Assembly (NCBI RefSeq): GCF_004104075.1
Contig: NZ_QOVK01000001.1
Span: forward strand, 248,001-312,000
Direction of reading: 5' to 3'
DNA length: 64,000 nucleotides
Source of the DNA: Leeuwenhoekiella polynyae
GTDB taxonomy: Bacteria; Bacteroidota; Bacteroidia; Flavobacteriales; Flavobacteriaceae
Below, piece after piece: positions 33,234 to 43,439 of the stretch (within the stretch, counting starts at the first letter, position 1; each line of letters starts with the position of its first letter). Below the pieces are notes generated by a model. It was not told the DNA's origin, made no database searches, and saw only the letters and a list, made by a program, of their open reading frames with translations. A program made the translations under genes and the position numbers.

Positions 33234-36200
33234 TTAGAATTTTACGTTTAGACCTAAAGTCACTCTTTGCCCTCTTCTGAGCACTCTGGAACCTCCATAA
33301 AAATGGTATTCAGGATCGATGTCATAATCGTTATCTGCCCATAATAATATATTAGAAACCTGACCTCTTAAGGTAACTTGATCAATACCCGAATTTCCAA
33401 ATATGTTATTGGGTAAGCGATAAAGCAGGTTGATATCCCTTATTTTGATATAGGAAGCACTTATTATATTACTGTCTCCATTGACGTAATAATCAGTATC
33501 TCTATTTCCACTTTCTATATCTACAAACCTAGGAATGTCAGTAAACTCCTCATCTCCAGGCTCCATCCAACGATCTAAGAAATCTTCATTAATATTTCCT
33601 GAGGTAAAGTTGTAATTAGCAGCATCCAATCGTGTACCTTGATAGCGGTTATTCACATCTCTGCGCATTACATGACCCAAACTAAACACCGTGTTTACAT
33701 TTAAGGAAAGATTTTTATAACTGAATGTATTTCCAAAACCACCATTCCATTTCGGTTGTGTGGTCCCCATGTGTTTGATATCTTCTGGGGTAGTTACGTT
33801 AGGTTCAGTGGTAATGGTTCCATCTGCCAATCGTACTTGAGGATCTCCATTTTCATCCAGACCGGCATAATCAAAAGCAAAAAGAGAAAATGCAGGGTAT
33901 CCCACAACAAACTGCTCATTCACCCTAGTATCACCTGTAGTGGTCTCATTAATGAGTCTTAAATTGGTGATCTTATTTTCATTAAAAGCCATATTTAACT
34001 GGGAAGACCAAGTAAAATCTTTTAACGCTATGTTTATCGTATTCAACCCTATTTCGAAACCATCGTTTTCTAAATCACCGAGGTTTCCATTTACAGAACT
34101 GTATCCGGTAAATACATTTGTAGGAATAGTTCCCAATAGATCTGAGGTCTTTCTTTGATAATAATCCAATGATCCTGTAATACGACCGTTGATATTATAA
34201 TCGATACCTAAGTTTGTAGTAGCCGTTCTTTCCCAACTTAATTTACGGTTACCTGGTGTAGATATGCGAAGACCGGTTTCAGGAAAAAAGGCTGATGATA
34301 TAGGAACTAAAATATCAAATGATGCCGCATCTCCCGGTTTAGGGGCATTCCCTGTGATACCATATGTTGCTCTTAATGCCAAAGAATTTAACCAATCTGC
34401 ACTTTGAAAGAAAGATTCCCTTCCTATATTCCATTTACCACCAACACTCCATACGGGTCTATTTTGAGCAGATTTGTCTAGCCCGAAAAGGTTACTTTGG
34501 TCAGCTCTTATACTTGCATTTAAGGTGTATTTACGATTAAATGTATATGCCGCATTTCCATAATAGGAAATGAATCGCGTTGTGGTTTCATTTCTACCGA
34601 AATAGCGCTCTGAGATCAAAGGTTGAAGATTACTCAGGCCACCATAACCAGGGAAGAACTCAAAGAAATTAGGTTTTACTACATTGCCCAGGAAATTCCC
34701 TATGGGTATTGCGTAGGTTCCATATTCTCTTTGTTCATAGCTTTGTAGCCTATCATCATACCCCCTTACTTGACTAAGTTTGGTAGTGCTCATCTGCTGT
34801 TGTGCTTCGTGTCCAGCAATTATGTTAAGCTGATGCATTCTATCGTTCCAATCTTTTCCGAAAGACAATTGATTTCTTACGGTCCAGGCTTCTACGTCTG
34901 AACTTCTCGCAGCATACTTCCCTCCTGTATTGGGTAAAATATATTGTGGTGTCGCCCCCGGGGAAGAAACTACCGTGTATTCAACGAGTTCTTGTCTTTC
35001 TGCAATGGCTAAATGATCAGTGTACTCTTCATTATCCACTGCATTGAGCGTGTAACTATAAGTACCCTGGAACTTTAAGCCCTCAAAGATATCTAAATCA
35101 ACACCCAGAATATTTCTCATGGATTTTGTCATGTTTTTGGTATATGCCAAATCCAATTCATCCAAAGGGGTATAACTCAAGTCTACAAGACTTGCCTGTT
35201 CAAATTCACTTCTTACCTCATCATTTAACTCGGTCATATAGGAAGTTTCAATATTATTCCCGTTAGCATCTCTAAAAAGCTGATAAGGCAAAAAGCGACT
35301 GTTAATATTAATGTTATTAGGGCTGAATCTATTCTGATATGTGAGATCAGTAATGATGTCAATATTGATACGATTACCAACATCAAAATTCTGTCTAAGG
35401 TTTAGCTTATACCTATTATCTTTCTCACCAGGTGTGTTACTCTGCCTTCCAGTATAATTACCAGAGGCATAAAAGGAATATCCTTTTTTTCCTCCAGATG
35501 CAGAAAGGGTGTGGGTGGTAAGGATAGAAGGTCTATAAAATAAATTATTGATTTGACTCCTATTGTTTATAGCAGCTAAACTATCTAATCTTTGTCTTGC
35601 AATCCCTTCAGATATTACTCCTCTATTACGATCGTATAAAATTTGTTCATGAGGAGAGATGCCATTTCCACTTATTCCGTAACCTACAGCATTTTCATAA
35701 GGATTTATATCAGGATTAAAAATCTGCTCAGCAACCGCTATAAAGTCGGCACTTTTAAGCGTACGCAAATAATCCTGATCTGGTCTGCCATCCATAGTAA
35801 TGAATGTGTCGTATTGAAAACTTACAGCTCCGCTGGAAGATCCTCTTTTTGTATTGATCACAATAACACCGTTAGCGGCTCGTGAGCCCCATATAGAAGC
35901 TGCTGTAGCATCCTTTAATACGGTAATATCTCTAATATCCTGTGGATTAATATTAGCAAGACCAGAAATTGCTGCCGCACTATTAGTCTGTGTAGAAATA
36001 TCTGGAATAGGAACACCATCTACAACAATTAAAGGACTGCTGTTTAAAAGCTGAACAGTGGCCAATCCTCTAACCAATAATGGATTAAATAGTTCTGCAC
36101 CAGGACTACTATTTACCGTAAGCCCAGGAATTAGACCGTCAAGACGTTCTGCAACATTCATCGTGCTGCTTCGATTTTGAAAAACTTCCATATCTGGTTT

Positions 36201-36911
36201 AGCAAAAGAACCTGCGCTGCGTTCTTTAGCTATAGTCTGGTATCCGGTAGAAACAAGCACCACTTCATCTAAAGCACTCACGTCTGCTTTTAAAACCACT
36301 ATCAGGTTCTTTGCGTTATCTGCGGTAAGGATAACCTCCTGATTCAGAAACCCGATATAAGTGATTAACAGACTCGTACCTGTAGCGACATTGGCAAATT
36401 TAAATTCACCTTCCATATTTGTTGAAACAGCACGATTGCTATCTTTTAATTGTACAGTGGCACCAGCGAGGGGTACGCCCAATGAATCTCTAACCACACC
36501 GCTTACGGTAACTTGTTGCTGAGTATTTAAGATGGGTGTTTGTGCTTTTTTTCTACTTACAATAACCACATTGTTTTCAAAAGAATACTGATAACCGATG
36601 CGATCAAGACCCTCATTAAGCAAATCTGAAGTCTTATAAATACCACTACTAACTTCAAAAGTAGGTGCTTTAGTAAGTTCATTGGACCGGTATACAAAAT
36701 TGTAATCGGTTTGTGCTTTGATTAAGTTAAAGACCTCTTCTAAGGACAATGTTTGATCTTTTGAAATTGCAATAGAAGCATCTTGTGAGAATCCGCTGTT
36801 GGGGCTCAGTGCAAAGGTTGTTGCGCAGAGCATAAAAATAAGTGTTCTCATGATGAGGTGTTGAGCTATACGGCTTAAAAAACCATGGTTGGGAGTCAAA
36901 TTAATTTTCAT
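33234..36911 (-). CDS. SusC/RagA TonB-dependent transporter with STN signalling domain
   Basis: 1225 residues. After the signal peptide comes an STN domain (about 50-120, LSLEEVFNLIKAQTDYNFVY), a carboxypeptidase-like Ig domain (about 133-212, VSGVVRDSLGVPLAGATVQL), the plug with VVDGVPIPD and RDITVLKDATAASIWGSRAA, then the 22-strand barrel ending in the aromatic GLNVKF. The STN domain is the part that talks to a FecR anti-sigma factor, and fecR lies just upstream. It imports a large nutrient with TonB energy together with SusD. Confidence 0.96.
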   Translation of the reverse strand: MKINLTPNHGFLSRIAQHLIMRTLIFMLCATTFALSPNSGFSQDASIAISKDQTLSLEEVFNLIKAQTDYNFVYRSNELTKAPTFEVSSGIYKTSDLLNEGLDRIGYQYSFENNVVIVSRKKAQTPILNTQQQVTVSGVVRDSLGVPLAGATVQLKDSNRAVSTNMEGEFKFANVATGTSLLITYIGFLNQEVILTADNAKNLIVVLKADVSALDEVVLVSTGYQTIAKERSAGSFAKPDMEVFQNRSSTMNVAERLDGLIPGLTVNSSPGAELFNPLLVRGLATVQLLNSSPLIVVDGVPIPDISTQTNSAAAISGLANINPQDIRDITVLKDATAASIWGSRAANGVIVINTKRGSSSGAVSFQYDTFITMDGRPDQDYLRTLKSADFIAVAEQIFNPDINPYENAVGYGISGNGISPHEQILYDRNRGVISEGIARQRLDSLAAINNRSQINNLFYRPSILTTHTLSASGGKKGYSFYASGNYTGRQSNTPGEKDNRYKLNLRQNFDVGNRINIDIITDLTYQNRFSPNNININSRFLPYQLFRDANGNNIETSYMTELNDEVRSEFEQASLVDLSYTPLDELDLAYTKNMTKSMRNILGVDLDIFEGLKFQGTYSYTLNAVDNEEYTDHLAIAERQELVEYTVVSSPGATPQYILPNTGGKYAARSSDVEAWTVRNQLSFGKDWNDRMHQLNIIAGHEAQQQMSTTKLSQVRGYDDRLQSYEQREYGTYAIPIGNFLGNVVKPNFFEFFPGYGGLSNLQPLISERYFGRNETTTRFISYYGNAAYTFNRKYTLNASIRADQSNLFGLDKSAQNRPVWSVGGKWNIGRESFFQSADWLNSLALRATYGITGNAPKPGDAASFDILVPISSAFFPETGLRISTPGNRKLSWERTATTNLGIDYNINGRITGSLDYYQRKTSDLLGTIPTNVFTGYSSVNGNLGDLENDGFEIGLNTINIALKDFTWSSQLNMAFNENKITNLRLINETTTGDTRVNEQFVVGYPAFSLFAFDYAGLDENGDPQVRLADGTITTEPNVTTPEDIKHMGTTQPKWNGGFGNTFSYKNLSLNVNTVFSLGHVMRRDVNNRYQGTRLDAANYNFTSGNINEDFLDRWMEPGDEEFTDIPRFVDIESGNRDTDYYVNGDSNIISASYIKIRDINLLYRLPNNIFGNSGIDQVTLRGQVSNILLWADNDYDIDPEYHFYGGSRVLRRGQRVTLGLNVKF

Positions 36912-36963
36912 AAATTTGTTGAGGATTATTTAAACATTAAGTTGTTTTAGGTAATTAAACTAG

Positions 36964-37008
36964 AGGAATTTTAGTCTGATGCTGTGGAAGGTGCTGACTT
37001 CAATTCCT
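36964..37008. promoter_or_regulatory. Inverted repeat in the fecR-susC spacer
   Basis: AGGAATT (36964-36970) and AATTCCT (37002-37008) bracket a region that also allows AGTC/GACT pairing. It stands in the 109-base spacer between the fecR stop and the susC start, on the susC leader. It may separate low fecR expression from high susC expression. Confidence 0.35.
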
Positions 37009-37020
37009 TTTTTCTTGCCA

Positions 37021-38181
37021 TTATTTTATCATAATTTTCTTATCTTTTATTTCGAAGGTTACTTCTCCGGTTTTTTCTAAATTTTGAAGAAGCGTTTGAA
37101 TATCATCTTCCCGTTTTAAAGTACCTGAAAACAAATAATTCTTCTTTACCTCATTTTCAAAATCCACTTCAGCATCATACCATCTGGAAAGTTGATGCAT
37201 CATCGCTTGCAGCGGCTCATCACGAAATAGGAATATTCCATCTTTCCAAGCTATGGCGTAATTCACATCGACCTTTTTAATAACCAGATCATTATCAGAA
37301 CCCGTATTGACTGCTTGCTCACCGGGCTTTAAAACTTTGCTAGAGTGTTTATTATGAATAGCAATACTACCTTCAACTAATGTGGTATAAAGGGCCTTAT
37401 CATTTTTATAAGCACTTATATTAAATTCGGTTCCTAAAACTTCCAGCTCCTGCTCTTTTTGTTTTACGATGAAAGAATCGCCATGATGTTGCGTACTGTG
37501 TGAGACATTAAAATAGGCTTCCCCATAAACCAATTCAACTGTCCTGGGCTGACCCGCAATAAACTGTACCGGATATTTTAATTTTGATTCTGAATTGAGC
37601 CAAACTTGAGTACCATCTGAAAGTTCTACAAAAAATTTACCCCCTCTAGGTATTGTCAAGTAATTATAAATAAGCTCTCCAATATTTTTATCCTTAGTAT
37701 ACAAAAGGTGATTGCTTACAAGGCTGGAGTTTTTGCCGTTATAAACGGTTTCTTTAGAAAGAGAGATTTCTTCTCCATTTTCAAGGCCTAAAATAGCCTT
37801 ATCTGAACCGGAAACTATATTATTACCTAATGCTGAAGGATCCTCAGTAGTTTTAAAAGTATCAGGTAAATTATAAAAAACGCCCAATCCAAAACCTATT
37901 AACAGAACGGCGGCAGCAGCATATTGTAAAAAATTTTGCTTTTTAGATTTTGAAAAGTAAATCTTGCTTTTCAAAGCTTTCCAGTCTTCTACAACATCAA
38001 TATCTCCCAAAACCTTCTCACGCTCAGCCCAATAGTTGCGATCATTAAAATCTCTAAAGAGTTTATCCTGATCCTCTTTAGTTATCAAATCGGTATGAGG
38101 ATTAGCTGTATTTTCTTTACCCTTCAAAATAAAATTTGAAAGGCTTTTACAATACGCTGTTATCTCTTTAAAATCTAACAT
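37021..38181 (-). CDS. FecR-family anti-sigma factor
   Basis: 386 residues. The cytoplasmic N-terminal part (1-80) is followed by a single membrane helix (about 85-105, YAAAAVLLIGFGLGVFYNLP), the FecR domain (about 180-285, with LTIPRGGKFFVELSDGTQVWLN read across the start) and a C-terminal DUF4974 segment (about 310-385) ending EIKDKKIMIK. It senses the state of the SusC STN domain from the periplasm and holds or releases the ECF sigma factor encoded 155 bases upstream. Confidence 0.95.
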   Translation of the reverse strand: MLDFKEITAYCKSLSNFILKGKENTANPHTDLITKEDQDKLFRDFNDRNYWAEREKVLGDIDVVEDWKALKSKIYFSKSKKQNFLQYAAAAVLLIGFGLGVFYNLPDTFKTTEDPSALGNNIVSGSDKAILGLENGEEISLSKETVYNGKNSSLVSNHLLYTKDKNIGELIYNYLTIPRGGKFFVELSDGTQVWLNSESKLKYPVQFIAGQPRTVELVYGEAYFNVSHSTQHHGDSFIVKQKEQELEVLGTEFNISAYKNDKALYTTLVEGSIAIHNKHSSKVLKPGEQAVNTGSDNDLVIKKVDVNYAIAWKDGIFLFRDEPLQAMMHQLSRWYDAEVDFENEVKKNYLFSGTLKREDDIQTLLQNLEKTGEVTFEIKDKKIMIK

Positions 38182-38336
38182 ACATGACAGTTCTACTGTT
38201 AAGACGATTAAATATTAAAGTAGGGTTAAAAAAAAGTTATTTTTTTTTAATAAATTAAAAGTATAGCTGTAGAATCTTAAAACATTCGAAAAAGCTATCT
38301 TAATATTTTAACTAAAGTAAATATGTATTGGATTGA

Positions 38337-38891
38337 TTAGAAAGTGCTATTTGCAATAACTAAGAGAAGGAAGTGATAATGCTCTTTCAATAAGGGACGC
38401 ATTTTTTTATAAGCAATCTTTTTCTGTGCTTTAACGGTATTTATAGAAAGTGATAGACTGTCTGCAATTTCCTGATTAGAATAATTTTTGAGGCTCAATT
38501 TTATTATTTGTGCACATCTATATGGTAAACTATTCATTGCTTTTTCTATAAGATTACTTGTTTCTATATGTATGATTTCCTTATAAAAAAAACGGTCTGA
38601 TTCCAACCATTCAAATTCTTCAATGGTAGATTGCGAATCCATTACACGAACATACTTAGACTTTAAAACATCTAAACATTTATTTTTCACAGCTGTATAC
38701 AGGTAGCTTTTTGCAGCATTCATTTCTGTAAAATGAATTTCTTTTTCCCAGACTTTAACAAAAACCTCCTGCACAACATCTTTAGATGCCTGTAGATCAG
38801 ATAGATAACTTTTTGCAAAAAGACATAAAGATGGATAAAGTGCCTTATAAAGCAACTTGAATTCGTTTATATCCAAATTTGAGTCATTCAA
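38337..38891 (-). CDS. ECF sigma factor of the SusCD/FecR system
   Basis: 184 residues with sigma region 2 (LYPSLCLFAKSYLSDLQASK and DVVQEVFVKVWEKE) and region 4 (LPYRCAQIIKLSLKNYSNQE then SINTVKAQKKIAYKKMR). It belongs to the Bacteroidota-type RpoE-like group that controls one cognate SusC. It heads the locus and points the same way as fecR, susC and susD, so the expected target is the susC promoter in the 36912-37020 spacer. Confidence 0.93.
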   Translation of the reverse strand: MNDSNLDINEFKLLYKALYPSLCLFAKSYLSDLQASKDVVQEVFVKVWEKEIHFTEMNAAKSYLYTAVKNKCLDVLKSKYVRVMDSQSTIEEFEWLESDRFFYKEIIHIETSNLIEKAMNSLPYRCAQIIKLSLKNYSNQEIADSLSLSINTVKAQKKIAYKKMRPLLKEHYHFLLLVIANSTF

Positions 38892-39377
38892 AACATAAAA
38901 TTTTGCTAAATATATGATCTTTAAAATAAAAATTTTAAAGAGTCTAAATAATTATGGATTTACTATTATTTAATTCTAAAATTTTTAATATTAAAAATTA
39001 AAAAACAATTTTTTAGATTATCTCATTTTATACGAAAGAAACAGATAGTTTAGAATTTTACTTAAACTAAATACTAAGATTTATCCCATCATGAAATCTT
39101 ATTATTTAATTATTTGAAAACGACACGGATATTGTTGTACGAGAAATTGTAATTAAAAACCAAAACATCCTAACATGTATCTTCAAAAAAAATGTTATGA
39201 CGTTTATCGTTACCTACTTGTAGGTGCAAAAAGTAACATCTCATAAAGTGAATGAAACCAAAACATCCTTCGATTAACCAGAAATATGTTATTTTACAAA
39301 CTCAGGATTTATCTAAGTTTGGATATCCTATTTTGTATTTTTTTTCATGATTTTTGATTTTTTTTTAAACCAGCGCT
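38892..39377. promoter_or_regulatory. Divergent intergenic region with 14-bp direct repeats
   Basis: 486 very AT-rich bases between the sigma-factor gene and the hybrid sensor gene, without a supported gene. The 14-mer AACCAAAACATCCT occurs exactly at 39158-39171 and again at 39256-39269, 98 bases apart and in the same orientation. Long T and A tracts lie just before the sensor gene. The direct repeats may be binding sites of the AraC-type output domain of the sensor. Confidence 0.5.
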
Positions 39378-42300
39378 TTGTTGAAGTATTTAAACGTTTA
39401 CATCCTATTACAAATACTGTTTCTATTTTGTGGTTATGCACAGAACGGAAGAGTTTTTTCGGTTGATTCTGAGCTTTCAAGCAGCCTTATTAATGATATT
39501 TATCAGGATCACAAAGGCTATATTTGGATTGCCACAGAAGACGGACTAAACAAATATGACGGAGCAAAATTTGTTATTTACAAGAGAAACGTGCAGGATT
39601 CTACTTCAATTCTCAATAATTATGTAAAGAGTATTTATGAAGACGAAAATAAGAATCTGTATTTTGGTTTTTTTAATGGTCTTCAGATTTATGATCATGG
39701 TACCGATACCTTTAAGCAAATACAACTTTCAACTGATGAAGAGAATACGTATGACGCTCATGTCACGAGTATAACGCAACGCGTAACAGGAGAAATTCTT
39801 ATAGGTACTTCGGGTCGTGGAGTTTTTAGTTTAAAAAAAGATGAGAAAGGTTATTATGCTAAACATTTATCCAATTTTATTCCAACTGCATTCGTAGATC
39901 ATTTTTATCAGGGCAAAGATCACAATTTATGGATTATTACTCCCGAGACCGGTCTTTTTAAAGTATCCCCTAATAACAGAATGACTCCTTTTTTTCAAGA
40001 CCCTGAGCAACGTGCCACACTTTCAGCACTAGGTGAAGATGCCGACGGGAACATTTATATAGGTAGTTATACCCAGGGCTTATTTAAGTTTGACCCAATC
40101 AAGCAAGATTTTAACCCCATTCCTAATACGCAGAAATTTGCAATTCACAGCCTATTTCTAAATTCTGAAGGTGAGATGTTAGTAGGAACAGATGGAGATG
40201 GTTTATTTAAATTTAACACACAAGACTCATCCTTAATCCCATTTCAGATACCGGTATCAAGTTTTGATTCTTCAAAATCAAAAGTGCACGATATCCTTGA
40301 AGACGATTCTGGAAATATTTGGCTGGGCCTGTATCAAAAAGGGGTTGCACTCATCCCAAGTAAAAAAAATAACTTCAATTATATTGGCTATGAATCTAAT
40401 GCACTAGACATTATAGGTTCTAACTGTGTTATGTCTGTTTTTAAAGACTCTATGGGAATATTATGGGTAGGTACAGACGGTGATGGATTATACAGTATAG
40501 CTCCAGATTATACAGTGTTAAATCACTATAAAAATCAGAACTACCTGGGAAGACAACTCAATACTGTAGTTTCTATTTATGAAGACAGCAATAATGATTT
40601 ATGGATAGGTACATACCTTAATGGTTTGGCTAAGATTGATCGCAATTCACTTAAGATGCGATTTATTGAAAATTTGGTAGATGAACAGTCAAATCCTGTA
40701 AAAAGTATTTACAGTATCGTAGAAGACTCAAATAAAAACCTATGGTTAGGTTCAATGGGCTCAGGTCTTTTTAACCTCAATATTCAAACTGAGGTTATTA
40801 AATCTTGTAATATTCAGATTGCAGACGCACCCAAAGGACCTACTTTTTTTAATAATAAATGGATTAATAATCTACTGTTAGACGATTCTGAAAATTGGCT
40901 CTATATCGCTTCTTACGATGGTATTAGCAGGTATAATCTAAAAAATCAAAAATTTCAAACTTTTGAAAACGGGATAAGACAATTTTATGGGGAGATTATT
41001 TATACACTTCATCAAGACCATCAGAATTATATCTGGGTAGGAACCGCAAATGGGCTATTAAAAATTGATACTAAGTTCAATAAGCTGGCACACTATAATA
41101 TAGCGAATGGTCTTCCTAGCAACACTATTTGCTCTATTGAAGAAGATGCTAAACACAAGTTGTGGGTTGCTACAAATCAAGGTATTTCTGAATTTATCTC
41201 TGATACTCAGAGTTTTTTAAATTACTATTTTAATGATGGCCTTCAGGGGAATGAGTTTAGTAAGAATGCATCCTATCTTTATCAGGAAAATCAGCTCTTT
41301 TTTGGTGGAATGAATGGCATAACTTTTTTTAACCCTTCAGAAATAAAAGATAAAGATACCAAGCCTGAGATATTTATTACAGATGTTTATCTGCAAAATA
41401 CACCCGTACGTAAAGGGATGAAATCTGGAAATTATACGATTCTTGATAAAGCGATAATTGATGCAGACACTCTCAATCTTTCCTTTCAAGATAATTCATT
41501 CAGCCTTGAATTTTCCTCAATGGAATACCGTAATCCAAAACGTATTTCGTACTCCTACTCTATTAATGACAGTCCCTGGATCAATTTAAATCCTGGGGTG
41601 AACAGCGTTGCTTTTGATAATCTGGAAGCGGGCTCCTATCATTTTAAACTGCGCGCTAAAGACTACGATAAATATTCTGATGTCAAAATCTTTACAGCGA
41701 TCGTTCACCCGCTTTGGTTCGCTTCAAAAAAAGCAAAGATTATTTATTTTTTGCTTCTTATTTTAATATTGGTATTGATTATCTATCAACTGAAACAACG
41801 GCAAATAAGCCGTAACCGCTTACGGGAATACTCAAAATCTCGTTTAATAAACGAAGCAAAACTTCAGTTTCTTACAAATATATCTCATGATATACGCACC
41901 CCACTAACCCTAGTTATTAACCCCCTAAAAAAATTACTTCAGACAGATTCTGATCCGTTGCGCACCAAATCGTACAAAACAATGATGCGTAATACAGAGC
42001 GAATTTTACATCTTACAACCCAATTACTTGATGTTCGAAAAATAGACAAGGGACAACTGGAGCTTAAATTTGAAGAAGTCGAGTTGGTTTCCTATATAAA
42101 TAATATATGTATCCTTTTTGAGGATCAAATAGAAGCTAAAGAAATAAACTTCAATTTCACCCACGAAAAGGATAAACTTCAAGCCTGGATTGACCCCAAT
42201 TACTTTGACAAGGTGATTCAGAATCTGGTTGCTAATTCTTTGAAATTTGTCAAAAAAGGCGGAATGGTTACGGTAGCTTTAGATATAAACAAAGCCGTTA

Positions 42301-43439
42301 GAAGTACACACGGCCAGCCGCATTTTCAGGTGAGCGTTATTGATGATGGGATTGGCATCGAAGAGGGAATGGAGAATCTTATTTTTGATCGTTTTTATCA
42401 GGTCAAAGGAACACCACACCATCTGGAAGGTACAGGTATAGGATTGAATCTTACCCGCTCAATCGCAGAGTTACACCACGGCACTATTTTTGCTCAAAAT
42501 AACGAGAATGGTAAAGGCTGTAGGTTTATAATACACATACCTTTGAATAATAAGCATTTATCTCCAGAAGAATTAGCCGAAACAATCTCTACTTCTGATG
42601 AGGACCACGAAACAGTTAAAAATAATGAACTCCCAAAATCCTTAGGGGCAGAGCCCGATGTTGTGTATGGTGCAAGTAAAATCCTTGTTGTTGACGATGA
42701 TATAGATATTCGTAATTATATTAAACGAGAATTATCCTCAAAATTCAATGTCCTACTCGCGGCTGATGGTAAGGAAGCCTTAAATAAAATATTAAAGAAA
42801 GAACCTAATCTTGTCATTAGTGATATTATGATGCCTGAGATGGATGGCTTAGAATTATGCCGCCGTATTAAAAAGAATATAAATATCAATCATATTCCTG
42901 TTATATTACTCACCGCAAAATCAACTCAAGAGCGTAATCTGGAGAGTTTAAATCTGGGCGCTGATGCTTATATACCGAAACCTTTTGATATTAATATCCT
43001 TCAAAAAACAGTTATAAATCTTATTCAAAACCGAAAATTACTTAAGAATACCTTTGATGGTAGTCAACTGCAAGAGGATAAAGTAAAACAGGTAGCAGTC
43101 GAATCTTCTGATGAGATTCTACTAAAAAAAATCATTAGTTATATTAACGAAAATATAAACAATTCTGACCTCAATGTGGAAATGATCGCAAACTCTGTTG
43201 GAATCAGTCGTGTGCATCTTTACAGAAAGTTGAAAGATCTTACCAATCAATCTGCGAGTGATCTAATTAAAAACATACGCCTTAAACAAGCTGCAGATTT
43301 GCTGGTGTCAAAACAAATAAGCATTGCAGAAGTCGCTTATGCGGTAGGATTTTCTAACCTTTCTACCTTCTCCACCAATTTTAAAAATCTATATGGTGAG
43401 TCTCCAAAAAAATATCAGGATAGGCGTTTGAAAAAATAA
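39378..43439 (+). CDS. Hybrid two-component system sensor/regulator (HTCS)
   Basis: 1353 residues in one chain. Signal peptide (1-22); fourteen or so Reg_prop repeats forming two beta-propellers (about 25-665; recurring HKGYIWIATEDGLNKYDG-type units); a Y_Y_Y domain (about 700-765); one membrane helix (about 776-796); HisKA with His837 in NISHDIRTPLTLV; HATPase; a receiver with Asp1149 in ISDIMMPEMDG; and an AraC output domain at the end. A stop codon at 39366-39368 and no ATG force a TTG start (39378 or 39381). Family members sense glycan fragments and switch on a neighbouring utilisation locus, but none lies here. All catalytic residues look intact. Confidence 0.96.
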   Translation: MLKYLNVYILLQILFLFCGYAQNGRVFSVDSELSSSLINDIYQDHKGYIWIATEDGLNKYDGAKFVIYKRNVQDSTSILNNYVKSIYEDENKNLYFGFFNGLQIYDHGTDTFKQIQLSTDEENTYDAHVTSITQRVTGEILIGTSGRGVFSLKKDEKGYYAKHLSNFIPTAFVDHFYQGKDHNLWIITPETGLFKVSPNNRMTPFFQDPEQRATLSALGEDADGNIYIGSYTQGLFKFDPIKQDFNPIPNTQKFAIHSLFLNSEGEMLVGTDGDGLFKFNTQDSSLIPFQIPVSSFDSSKSKVHDILEDDSGNIWLGLYQKGVALIPSKKNNFNYIGYESNALDIIGSNCVMSVFKDSMGILWVGTDGDGLYSIAPDYTVLNHYKNQNYLGRQLNTVVSIYEDSNNDLWIGTYLNGLAKIDRNSLKMRFIENLVDEQSNPVKSIYSIVEDSNKNLWLGSMGSGLFNLNIQTEVIKSCNIQIADAPKGPTFFNNKWINNLLLDDSENWLYIASYDGISRYNLKNQKFQTFENGIRQFYGEIIYTLHQDHQNYIWVGTANGLLKIDTKFNKLAHYNIANGLPSNTICSIEEDAKHKLWVATNQGISEFISDTQSFLNYYFNDGLQGNEFSKNASYLYQENQLFFGGMNGITFFNPSEIKDKDTKPEIFITDVYLQNTPVRKGMKSGNYTILDKAIIDADTLNLSFQDNSFSLEFSSMEYRNPKRISYSYSINDSPWINLNPGVNSVAFDNLEAGSYHFKLRAKDYDKYSDVKIFTAIVHPLWFASKKAKIIYFLLLILILVLIIYQLKQRQISRNRLREYSKSRLINEAKLQFLTNISHDIRTPLTLVINPLKKLLQTDSDPLRTKSYKTMMRNTERILHLTTQLLDVRKIDKGQLELKFEEVELVSYINNICILFEDQIEAKEINFNFTHEKDKLQAWIDPNYFDKVIQNLVANSLKFVKKGGMVTVALDINKAVRSTHGQPHFQVSVIDDGIGIEEGMENLIFDRFYQVKGTPHHLEGTGIGLNLTRSIAELHHGTIFAQNNENGKGCRFIIHIPLNNKHLSPEELAETISTSDEDHETVKNNELPKSLGAEPDVVYGASKILVVDDDIDIRNYIKRELSSKFNVLLAADGKEALNKILKKEPNLVISDIMMPEMDGLELCRRIKKNININHIPVILLTAKSTQERNLESLNLGADAYIPKPFDINILQKTVINLIQNRKLLKNTFDGSQLQEDKVKQVAVESSDEILLKKIISYINENINNSDLNVEMIANSVGISRVHLYRKLKDLTNQSASDLIKNIRLKQAADLLVSKQISIAEVAYAVGFSNLSTFSTNFKNLYGESPKKYQDRRLKK

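Noticed and set aside
36964-37008. Inverted repeat followed by six T residues on the plus strand as a terminator
   Set aside because: No plus-strand gene lies upstream, so it is not treated as a terminator; it is kept only as a possible leader structure for susC.
38892-39377. CRISPR-like array from the two 14-bp repeats
   Set aside because: Only two copies, wrong length and spacing, and no cas genes anywhere in the window.
39378-43439. A possible chance fusion or frame error in the 1353-residue sensor
   Set aside because: All domains follow the normal order and spacing of hybrid two-component proteins, so it is one real gene.
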